This document shows positions 49,770 to 61,200 of a stretch of 64,000 nt of DNA, one piece after another; position 1 is the stretch's first letter, and each line of letters starts with the position of its first letter. Source of the DNA: Mimachlamys varia (taxonomy: Eukaryota > Mollusca > Bivalvia > Pectinida > Pectinidae). The position numbers and the translations under genes are program-made. The DNA is taken from the NCBI GenBank assembly GCA_947623455.1, contig OX392532.1, positions 27,068,792 to 27,132,791 of the forward strand, read 5' to 3'. The notes under the pieces are model-generated. The model saw nothing but the letters and a program-made list of their open reading frames with translations, was not told the origin of the DNA and did no database searches.

Positions 49770-51140
49770 CGTACATACGAGAGGTACATTGTGGGGCTAA
49801 ATGTCCAAAAACCTTGTGGGGTTAAGAATTTTTTAAAAATGGTACATTGTGGGGTTTCATCAAGATTATTTAGGAGAGGTACATTATGGGGTTCCGTCCA
49901 TGCATATGGGGTTTCCGTCAATGGACACTTTGTGGGGCTGATTGTCCATCACCCTGTGGGGTTAAAAATGGAGAATGGATACCATGTGGGGCTTGGTGTC
50001 CGTCACCATGTGGGGTTGAACATCTTTGGATATGATCAGTGGATACATTGTGGGGCTTGGTGTCCGTCACCATGTGGGGTTGAACATCTTTGGATATGAT
50101 CAGTGGATACATTGTGGGGCTTGGTGTCCGTCACCATGTGGGGTTGAACATCTTTGGATATGATCAGTGGATACATTGTGGGGCTTGGTGTCCGTCACCA
50201 TGTGGGGTTGAACATCTTTGGATATGATCAGTGGATACCATGTGGGGCTTGGTGTCCGTCACCATGTGGGGTTGAACATCTTTGGATATGACAAGTGGAT
50301 ACATTGTGGGGCTTGGTGTCCGTCACCATGTGGGGTTGAACATCTTTGGATATGACGAGTGGATACATTGTGGGGCTTGGTGTCCGTCACCATGTGGGGT
50401 TGAACATCTTTGGATATGATCAGTGGATACATTGTGGGGCTTGGTGTCCGTCACCATGTGGGGTTGAACATCTTTGGATATGATCAGTGGATACGTTGTG
50501 GGGCTTGGTGTCCGTCACCATGTGGGGTTGAACATCTTTGGATATGATCAGTGGATACATTGTGGGGCTGGGTGTCCGTCACCATGTGGGGTTGAACATC
50601 TTTGGATATGATCAGTGGATACATTGTGGGGCTGGGTGTCCGTTACCAGATACCATGTGGGGCTTGGTGTCCGTCACCATGTTGGGTTGAACATCTTTGG
50701 ATATGATCAGTGGATACATTGTGGGGCTTGGTGTCCGTCACCATGTGGGGTTGAACATCTTTGGATATGATCAGTGGATACGTTGTGGGGCTTGGTGTCC
50801 GTCACCATGTGGGGTTGAACATCTTTGGATATGATCAGTGGATACATTGTGGGGCTTGGTGTCCGTCACCAAGTGGGGTTGAACATCTTTGGATATGATC
50901 AGTGGATACATTGTTGGGCTTGGTGTCCGTCACCATGTGGGGTTGAACATCTTTTGATATGATCAGTGGATACGTTGTGGGGCTTGGTGTCCGTCACCAT
51001 GTGGGGTTGAACATCTTTGGATATGATCAGTGGATACGTTGTGGGGCTTGGTGTCCGTCACCATGTGGGGTTGAACATCTTTGGATATGATCAGTGGATA
51101 CATTGTGGGGCTGGGTGTCCGTCACCATGTGGGGTTGAAT
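49770..51140. repeat. 64-bp tandem repeat, about 18 copies, with degenerate left flank
   Basis: The unit is ttgtggggcttggtgtccgt, then caccatgtggggttgaacat, then ctttggatatgatcagtggatac. Units from about 49975 rightward are nearly identical, while 49790-49970 holds decayed relatives. One unit near 50640 is interrupted. Confidence 0.92.
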
Positions 51141-53334
51141 ATAATCTTTGGTTATTGTCAAATGGTAAATCCACAATATGGTGGGCAAAAAGTACCACAA
51201 TGTGTCCATCTTGAAAGGCATGAACCTTACATGTACAAAGTCTTGGACACACAAACCCACAATGTCAAGGACACGATATTATTTATGGAGAACAAAGCAA
51301 ACAATGTGTCTATCTTCTTACTTAACATCAAGCAATACATGAACTTCATCTTATCATAGACACATTGTCCACAATGTCATGGACAACAAGTTACTAATCA
51401 TCCGAGCTGCACCATCTCCAAATACCATCAAATATGATCATGCAAAAAGCAAATACTCATGCATTTACTTGGATATTTCACATCTTCCTATAAAGAACAT
51501 TTACCAGATAGAATGCGACGAAAGCTGTTTAAAGTTGAATCTAATTCTGAAAATAAATCTTTCTAATTACATAGGTACCCAGTGTCTGTGGAAATACTGT
51601 AGACTGAATTTAGACTGGCTACTGTATGTAGTCAGTGTTTATACTGGCTAGTGTTAATTTTAAAATGTTACCCAAGTGCAAGCTTTGGTAAATTCAGGAA
51701 AGATGTAAGACATGCCATAATTATATCAATTTTATATCTGGTACGAAGTTGCTGCAGCCTGAAGGTTTTTCAATGCTCAAATTTTGTACCCAGCAGAACT
51801 TTGTAGACACTAGTCTTAAATTTGGAGTCAATTGCTAGAAAACAAAGAAAAAAAAAGTGTACTCAAAATACCGAAATTATGTTTATTTGAGGAAAACTAC
51901 AAATCTTCAATGATCATGCAGTAAACATTTAATTCATCCAATATTGACAATTTTTCAAACTCAGTAATAAACTTTATCAGAAATCACTGCACCAAAAAGA
52001 GTTGCAAGTGTACAACATAGCTCTCCACTCATATAAAGCTCAACAGATTTAAAGCTAACAGGTCAAAAGTCAAATAATAAATGAGAAAGAAAAACAAATC
52101 TCGGTACATGATTCCTTAACCAGTCATCAATCCTTATGATTATTCATGATATTCAGAACCCGAGAACGACTATTTACTGACATACAAGAAATTTAACTTA
52201 TTTAACTGAGGCGACAAAAAGTTTTTGTTGAAAAAAAGGCCTCCTCATAGCCATCTGTCATAAGCTCCCTGGAAAATTGATATTCAGGCTTTCTGATATT
52301 GTGAACTATTACTTCATCCCAGTTTAATCATTTTTCTCATTCTTATGAAACAATGAATAAGCTTTACACCGAAATATTCTGAAAAATTAACTCCACCTTT
52401 AAAAAAGTCAAATCATAATTACTGTATGATACAGATTTAGATGGTCCATTTTTTCTTCTGCTGAAATACGCTGCATCGAGATATTGCAAGAGTCGGTTCA
52501 AAACATATCAAAATTCTAAAATATATATCCTATGCATGTTAATCTATTTTTTCCAATGGAAGGCCGCAGCACAAAATGCAGATCTCACATGAACCTTCAT
52601 ACAAATAACAAGCAACCTAATGCAAGTACATGTCCAATGAGATAGTGTGTATCGGCATAAATGAATATCGCTTATAGCTTTTATGTTCAGGTGCAATCAA
52701 CATTTGCTAAGATCACCACCCACTGACATCAGATATTGGAAAATAAATCAAATTTTACGATAAAAAAATAATATCAAGTATAAAGCTATGAAATACTGCA
52801 GTTACTTCCAATTTGAAAGAATTGGTTTCCACTTGACACAGAACATTGTTTATGGACTATGCAAGTGTAATGTTAAAGTTAAAAAAAGACAAGAATTACG
52901 CGTAATTAAACCATTTCCTGTAAATTAAGGTTAGATGTTCAGTATGATAGTACAAGTAATGTGACCAAGTTTAATTCAATCAGATACCATTAACACTGTG
53001 AAAAGTGGACTTCAACGCAAATGTTGACAGCTTTGTCTCACTTCCCTCGACAAAAATTACACATCCACAGTAAATATATATATAATATTGTAAATATGTG
53101 TACCATCGTATGGTTGCCAACACATAAATTAACTCATACGTTTTTATCTACAATTAGTATTTTCTGTAATCACTGCCCCTGCCATTTTGAGCAGATTATC
53201 ACTCCCAACCACTAAGACTAGCAACACCTGAAAGTGTCCAAATTAAACTGTATTTTGCATTATCTTTGAAGGTTTAATTTTGTAATTCATTAAGGCTGTG
53301 TATTAAAAAACGGTAATATTCTTTCCTGGGAGAG

Positions 53335-53835
53335 TTAAAACAAGAGGCACATAGGCCTCAACGGTTAACTGACTAGTCTCAACCGAACTTAAATGGTAGT
53401 ATATTCTTTTGAAATGGCTTTAATATGTTAAACCCACAATTTCCAAGATGACCAGCCATTACATACATAAAACTGCAAAGGGCCATAATTTTTAGGATCA
53501 TAGCTGTCCCAAGATCTTGTTAATAAAAGGCTCATAGCATACCAAAATTCCTTAAAAATCCATTTATATTTACTCAAGTTATCATGTTCTCAAGGTCCAA
53601 TGGTAATAAAACAAGGTGCCTTTACTTTGTATGTTATGATTAAATGGGTCCCATTCTCAAACCCATCCAAAATCTTATGGATATGCCTGCATACAAAGTT
53701 TCATCAAAATCTGATCACATTTACTCATTTATCTTGTTCACAAGAAAAAGAAAAAGTTAGCGCTAGACAGACAAGAATAATCACTATAGGTCACCATGAC
53801 CTATGGTCAGGTGACCAAGAAATACCACCCTCATA
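53335..53835. repeat. dispersed repeat of molluscan type (about 500 bp)
   Basis: It starts aacaagaggcacataggcct and ends with a gctagacagacaagaataat, ggtcaccatgacct, ggtcaggtgacc type tail. I recall similar elements across bivalve genomes. There is no intact ORF. Confidence 0.5.
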
Positions 53836-54643
53836 ATTTTCTGGAAGAAGAATGCGTGGAAAACAGTATCCGCTAGGATTTTGAGTGAAGTAAATATGGT
53901 AACGAATCAAAAGTATCTGATAAATCATTTCCTGCAAAATGTATGTGAAATGGTTTTATGTGATTGTAAATATAAAGAATTAAAACAAAATGTTATCCGA
54001 CACTTGTTACTTCACTAATAAAATAATAAAATAGTTACCTCACTGTCTCAACTCTGCTCGAGAACAAAGAAATTTACTTTGCCTTCTCATTATGAAAAAA
54101 CAAAAACTGTGCTCTCAAAGAATCATTTTCAATACAATTACCAGTACATTTTCCTGGAATACTCTTACATTGAAAGCCATCATTTAAGCCATGTTTTGTT
54201 TTGTTTTTTTCCCCAAATTTCTTGGATGACAAATGGCTTCTATAGAAACATTATAACGACAGCATCATGCGATCTCTAGCAACTCGACAAACCTTCGGAT
54301 ATTTCATAACTTTGAAATGTACACAAAAAGATAATCAATCATCACTTTTTGTGGAAGTGATGTTGACAGAAACAAATATAATTCTATACGACACAATATT
54401 AGTTGAAATACTATGAAATACGCATTTTGGTATAAATTCTGTAACTCGTAACAACTGCATGTATGTACTATAAAAAAATCTCTTTTAATATTATGAAATT
54501 TCAAAACCTACTATGTAATCCTTAACGTTTCTCATCATAATTTCAAATTTCTCTACCTAGTAAGTATTATGATGGTAGGCTAAAATTGTATATTGGACAA
54601 CTATCATGTAGTTTCCTGAACCTTGTATAATCACTTTTGAAAG

Positions 54644-54649
54644 TTTATT
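54644..54649 (-). terminator. candidate poly(A) signal of the recombinase-like gene
   Basis: AATAAA on the minus strand, about 150 nt after the stop codon at 54797-54799. It is the nearest canonical signal. I cannot see the cleavage site. Confidence 0.45.
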
Positions 54650-54796
54650 CACATTGCTTATGTGTTGTGATTACTTGAATCATAAACTTAAGAGAAACAA
54701 CAGAGTACATGCAGTCCAATCATGTATCATTTTCCAAAATTCACAAAACAATATTAACAGTATTTCAGTAACAAAAAACACTGAAAAGTCAGATGA

Positions 54797-55221
54797 TCAT
54801 TTCGCTTGGTCTTGTGTCCTCCTCCTTTTTATCATCATGTTGCTTATTTTCTTTTTGATTGTGTCCCTTTTTCTTTCATGGATTGACCCTTTGTTTTCCT
54901 TACTTTTTCCCATCATATCTTCAATTTTTTTTTGACCTGGCAATTTATTATGCATGAATTCTTTTTTGAACAGTTCTTTAAGTTCATCTTCTTCCTCTGC
55001 TGACCATTTCTTTCTTGTAAATGCACATGATGGTTTCTTCCGTTTCAAGTGTACTTCTTGATCATCCTCATCCTCCTCATCCTCCTCTTGTTCCTGATCC
55101 ATGTCGGGGATATATTCGTCAGTGTCTTGAATGTCTCCAATACTAGTTACGGGTACATCCTCTATGGCCAAGTCAGATTCCATGGGTGCCCTACCATCTT
55201 CCTCGACTGCTGATACAATAT
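54797..55221 (-). CDS. recombinase-like gene exon 9, acidic linker and SANT-like end
   Basis: This 425-nt exon has an AAACAG acceptor, phase 1 in, and ends TGA at 54799-54797. It encodes an acidic linker (DQEQEEDEEDEDDQE), a basic patch KRKK and a helical segment starting KKWSAEEEDELKELFKKEF that resembles Myb/SANT DNA-binding modules, then a Lys/Arg-rich C-terminus. Confidence 0.78.
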
Positions 55222-58200
55222 CTGTTTTATCAAGAATGAAAACAAAAATATATAGTCTCATGAATACAATTTGGAAAATAGTGACATAAGGCTAGTGCAA
55301 AGAGAATGCCAATATTTAAGCATTAAACTGCATTCTGTTTCGAGTTATAGGCAATATGAATGCCCACTGCATTACAGGAAAATAGCATGAACCGCGCTAT
55401 TGCCTATAACTCGAAACAGAATGCAGTTAAATGCTTATATTTACATTTCCACTTCTTACCATATACGAAAAAAATAATTACGACCGAAAATTAAACAAAA
55501 CATAGCTCCCAAGAAACTCTGGAATGTTGGGTTGACAGAACAGCCCCCAGCGCGCGCTCCTTTTCCAGCGACGGATAATTTTCACATGCTTTCTCCTGGA
55601 ACGGAGACTTTGAAATATAGTCTGTTGAAAACAGCTACGGTAAAAAGGATTTTATCAAGAATACGTTGCAACCCTTTCTTCTTTTACACTGTTCTTGTCG
55701 AAATGTGTTTTAATATCACACTTAGAATAATTGTCGTTATCATAAATGACATCATGAATTTATGACCTCATACTGTGGAGGCATGTCCGCTGAATTTGAA
55801 AACTGAGTAATGTGGTCCGCCATGGAAAAAGTTGTCATCGTCCTGTTTTTTGTTGGTGGAGATACGGCTGATATATAATATTGCGTTGCATATGAACCCG
55901 AATGTATGCATGTTATTTTTGGTCGATTTCACTGGTGATAGGGGTACATATCGTCTTTCTACATATATACAATTGTATGTATGTAGTATCAGTTTGGTAA
56001 CAATGCCTACATTATTTCGGACATTATGCCTACTGAAACAGTAGTGTCAGTACTGCACATTCCGAAAATCAGGGAGGGGACCATCTACATGGCGCCAAGT
56101 AAGTGATTGAAAGTTTATACTTGTTTAAATAAGTTCATTAGATTTTATTGAAAAAGTGGATATGAATATTTAAATGAAATAAATAAAGTCAAGACGTTTT
56201 CTATAACTTCTCGTCCAAACGAGAGTTCGGCATGATATGCATTGTTTGTTAACCTCCATCTCACGTTCGTATTCATACTCATTTCGGTTCATAGTCCTAT
56301 GTACCGAAACAGAACTTACTAGGTTTACATAGTGACACTGCAGCGCAAATGTAAATACAATGTATAAGTAAATAAATACAAAATGGAATTTAATTACCAT
56401 CTATTTGAATATCTTGCAAGCGTTTTCCAGTATATTTTCCAACCTGGCCCATGTCTTGCAGTAGAAGAATCTTTGCCACATCTACTCTTTCCAATATGTC
56501 AGAAGTTTGTCTGTAGTGGATTTTATGCACATTCATGGTGTGCCCCAAATGGTCCAGCACCCATTGTCTTTCGTTTTCAGTAGTATTTAAGGCCTGCGGA
56601 AAAAAAAGAAAGAAAATTTCCATCATGGTTAGCTAATATATCTGTCACCTTTTTTGAAAGTAAGTGCTTACAAGTACATTGAAGGACGAGTCATTTCCAA
56701 ATGCAAGGTTTGTCTGAGCACCATCTTTTAAAACCTTTAAATATAGTCATATGTAGAAACAATTTGATAACATGTCAATGTAAACATTTTTGAAAAAAAA
56801 AAAATTGGTTATTATAGCACAAGTGATAACCAATTTTTTTCACCCAAAATAGATTACCTGTAACATTGTTGCCATGTACTTCCTCATGTTTGAAGTTCTG
56901 ATCAAATCTGGCAGCTGTAATCCGACATCATGGTTTCTTGTTACGGTTCTGATGGCATCGTATGCCCGGAGTACACCTGCACCTGTACAAAGAAGGCATT
57001 TTGTAAAACCAGTTAGTATATAGTAAGCCTAACTAAATCACAGAAGATTGATTGAAGCTGATAATACAATAAAGATGCAAATACATAATTTAAAACCATC
57101 GAAGGCTAAAAATAGCAAAACTTCAGTATAATAAATGACATTGCATTCTTATGATAAATTCAAACATCTATCTTTTTGAATCGGTCTTTATTTGAAACAC
57201 ATATCAGCATTACACTCTCTCTTTGTATCTAGTGTTTACTACTAACCTGTGCCAGCAAATATGTAAGGGTTTGTAGGTAGAATACCACCTTTTCCTCGGA
57301 CTCCATGATTAGTCAGGTATTTCAGTGGTGCCCTCGTATCAGGTGGAAGTATAACGGGAACTCCTTTGCCATTCTGAAACAAAGAAAATTAAAAAATAAA
57401 TGAAAAGGTACCTAATGGCAGTGACCATTTCAACTGCAAACTCAATGTTTTCTTTAACAATAGTGGCAAACTACAAAAGTTGGACTTCTACTAATCAGTC
57501 GCATATATATGTATCTCAAAATCATTTCATAAGGTGGACCATCTATCCAAAATAAGGACGGTATTACGATGGAAAGGACCCCACTTTTTTCAAGCAAGTC
57601 CATTAAAATTACACAGAGGAACCCCTGATATCTGAAAAGGACCCCATTTGTAAAATACCCAGCGCAAACCTGAATACACGATTCTTATCGTACAAATGAA
57701 GTTTTTCGGGGCTATGAAAGACAGATAGCTTGACATCTTATTTTTCTAAAACATAAACTTGTACTGTATCTTCAGAAATCCAATGTAAAAAGATACACCT
57801 AAACTTCTCGATGAAGTATCAGAAATGGAAAAGAACAGAAATAAAGTCAGTATTTCAATGCCAATAATAGGCCATACAAAGTCAGTAACTTGATATTCTT
57901 AAAACATCTCAGGTTGGAGTTTATTGCATCCAAAGAAATAAATACCTTTCCACGGACAACCACCATATCTTGTCTCTCCAGCAGTTGACATTCAAACTTA
58001 GTTAGTTCTCCCCTCAATTCAAGGCCAATTTCATCAACTCCTGTTTTTCTAGAAGCATATGAAGAGATCCTACAAAAAAAAACAAAAAAACACACACAAC
58101 ATAAAATTGGTTTTTTCAACACTGACATTTAACACAAGCTAAAAAGACTTTTTAAAGAGTACAATTTTTAAAATGGGCTAATGATCAACACCCTTTTTAA

Positions 58201-61200
58201 GATAATAATCTGATTTACTACTTGAAAAACGTTCACATTTAAATTTAAAAAGTCCTGGGACAGATAAAACCAAACAGAAAAAAATTGAATGTGTGCGTTT
58301 CCAGACAGTAAAATTAACACCGTTAAAGGATGATATTCCGACCTTCCTGTGATTGCGACGTCATATTTTGGGGAGCAATTTTCTGTCATTTTCACTTTCT
58401 TGACACTTGTAAGATAGTATTGTCTCAAAAGGAATGAGATTATATAATGAGAGTTTTGGGTTACTTATACACCCAAAAATCTAAACAGAAATCCATATTA
58501 ATTACTTTTAATACCACAAAATAATAACCCAATAAGTTTATTGAATTATTAGTTTCACTTACTTCATTGCCTGCACTTCATGGCAACGTCGACGGTTAAA
58601 GAGGGTAATTCGAACGAGGGTGAGAAGAGCTACCTTCCGGAAGTTTTCGTATGAAGCATCACCATTGATATCAACTTCTGCTTTTCGCAGTTCTGTCTGG
58701 AGGTACTTCGCCAACTTCTGTATATCAGCTGGGAGTGGCAGTTGTTTCTTTGCATTAAATGATCGCTGATTCAGCAGAGTCCTAGCTAACTTCGTTACTC
58801 GAAGGCTCCACTGAATATTCATGAGTTTTCTGAACTCTTCAGCTTCTTTTTTCTTTTGTTCATCATCATTTATGATAGCTTTTGCAAGTTTTGCATCCAG
58901 CATTCTCTTTATTTCATGGCCCAATTTGATAGCATTGCTCGGGGCTTTCAAGTTCTCTTCATCCACAAGTTCGTCCAAAGTGCAACACTTAAGTGTTCCC
59001 TTCAAGACTGAGTCAAATTGTCTAGGTTTAAGGTAGTATTCCATGTCCTCTTTTGTTTTTGTCAGTTCTTGACATGCCAATTTAAGTTTTGCGCAAAGCC
59101 TCATTATCGAGCTTGTATAATACTTTCTGTTAACTTCATTCCCTCGATTCTTCATCATCCATTGGTTGCCGATACTAATTATCAGACTGTCTCTCTTGGC
59201 CGCCTTTGCTACATCATCCAACAGCATCATTGGAAATACTTCCTTTGTTAGCATCTGTGAAGCCTCTTCAGAAATTTTGCCTACAATTATATCAGACTGC
59301 AGAATAAGGGAAGTTTTGGTAGTCGATGTTGTACCGCCTGAAGCACAGCAGGTTGCTTCATGACGCTTGATTGATCGTAGTAAAACCCATCCTAAGCATT
59401 TTGGGCAAGGGCCATACTTCATCAGGTCTACACTATATTGCGTCCCTCCTTCGCTCTCATCCTCGCTCTCAGTTTCACTGTCATTACGCCTTGATCTTCT
59501 TAATAGAAAAATTTCTCCTCTTTTTTCTTTCAGAACGTCAACATTTCTGCTATGAGCAGCTTTCAGTCTGAGTTTTGTCAAGAGCTGCTTTCTTTCTTTT
59601 CCTTCTTTAAGCATTATACTTTGTACTTCCACCTCTTTTTGATGTTGCTTTGAGAGGACATGGTGCGAAAAATTTGCTACATTTTTCGGACAATAGGGAC
59701 AAGGGTGTCTGGCATCATAAACCCTTTTGCCATGGTTGAGACTTGTGACAGAGACATAAATTTCTTTGTTGTTTATGTCTTTAGCAATGCATGCATTCTT
59801 CTTATTCATTTCATCAAACTTTTCCTTTGCCAGTGCTGATGTCTGCGACAACATGGGAAATACCTCTGAAGCGTCAGAACTATCAGAGTCTGAAATAACC
59901 ATGGCCCTCTTCCTTTTCTTTCCACGACCATCTATAGCTGGACTGGCCTCCATTGTTTCCATCATATCATCCACTTCGAACCCGATATCCTCTACCTTCT
60001 GTATCACTTCACTGCCATTTCTGGATCCCTCCTGTTCTAATCCTCTGCCATCTCCGGATAACTCCTGTTCTACTTCACTGCCATCTCCGGATCTCTCATG
60101 TTCTACCTCACTGCCCTCTCCAGATCCCTCCTGTTCTACCTCAATGGCCTTTCCTGATTCCTCCTGTTCTAATCCTCTGCCATCTCCGGATAACTCCTGT
60201 TCTACTTCACTGCCATCTCCGGATCTCTTATGTTCTACCTCACTGCCCTCTCCAGATCCCTCCTGTTCTACCTCAACGGCCTTTCCTGATTCCTCCTGTT
60301 CTACTTCACTGCCCTCTCCAGATCCCTCCTGTTCTACCTCAATGGCCTTTCCTGATTCCTCCTGTTCTACTTCACTGCCATCTCCGGATCTCTCATGTTC
60401 TACCTCACTGCCCTCTCCAGATCCCTCCTGTTCTACCTCAATGGCCTTTCCTGATTCCTCCTGTTCTACTTCACTGCCATCTCCGGATTCCTCCTGTTCT
60501 TCTTCACTGCCCTCTCCCGATTCCTCCTGTTCTACTTCACTGCCATCTCCCGCTTCCTCCTGTTCTACTTCACTGCCATCTCCGGATTCCTCCTGTTCTA
60601 CTTCTTTGCCCTCTCCGGATCCCTCCTGTTCTACTTCACTGCCCTCTCCGGATCCCTCCTGTTCTACTTCACTGCCCTCTCCGGATCCCTCCTGTTCTAC
60701 TTCTCTGCCCTCTCCGGATCCCTCCTGTTCTACTTCACTGCCCTCTCCGGATCCCTCCTGTTCTACTTCACTGCCCTCTCCGGATCCCTCCTGTTCTACT
60801 TCACTGCCCTCTCCGGATCCCTCCTGTTCTACTTCACTGCCCTCTCCGGATCCCTCCTGTTCTACTTCTCTGCCCTCTTCAGATCCAACCTGTTCTACTT
60901 CTCCGCCCTCTTCAGATCCAACCTGTTCTACTTCTCTGCCCTCTCCAGATCCCTCCTGTTCTACTTCTCTGCCCTCTCCAGATTCCGCTGCTATTCCTTC
61001 CTCTGCCCATTGTATATCGGCCAAAAACGCAGCTAAAGTTGCTGGTTTTCTTCTCAGGACCCCTGTAACAAAAATAATAGGATAAAGTAAATATATAGAA
61101 TAATCATGACCCAAAAGCAACAAAAAAATTACAGTCTGTCTCATATTAACATATTATTTTTGCAGTATATCATAGAGAAATAGAATAAAGCATCAGACTT

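Larger units (their letters stand above)
48075..54796. other. repeat-rich stretch without recognised exons
   Basis: It contains a MITE, a 340-bp tandem duplication, the 64-bp array and a dispersed repeat at 53335-53830. Between 51.2 and 53.3 kb it is AT-rich with nothing recognisable. No coiled-coil-like reading frame with splice sites was found on the minus strand, although CLIP1 upstream exons would be expected here or beyond. Confidence 0.55.

Noticed and set aside
49568..50112. Short frames near 49.6-50.1 kb on both strands
   Set aside because: They fall in a dispersed repeat tail and the 64-bp array.
55532..56044. Plus-strand frames at 55532-55765 and 55832-56044
   Set aside because: Short, with no recognisable domain or splice signals, and inside an intron of the opposite-strand gene.
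59766..61085. Plus-strand open frames of 439 and 371 codons
   Set aside because: These are the antisense of the coding 33-bp repeat in the recombinase-like gene; periodic sequence leaves several frames open.
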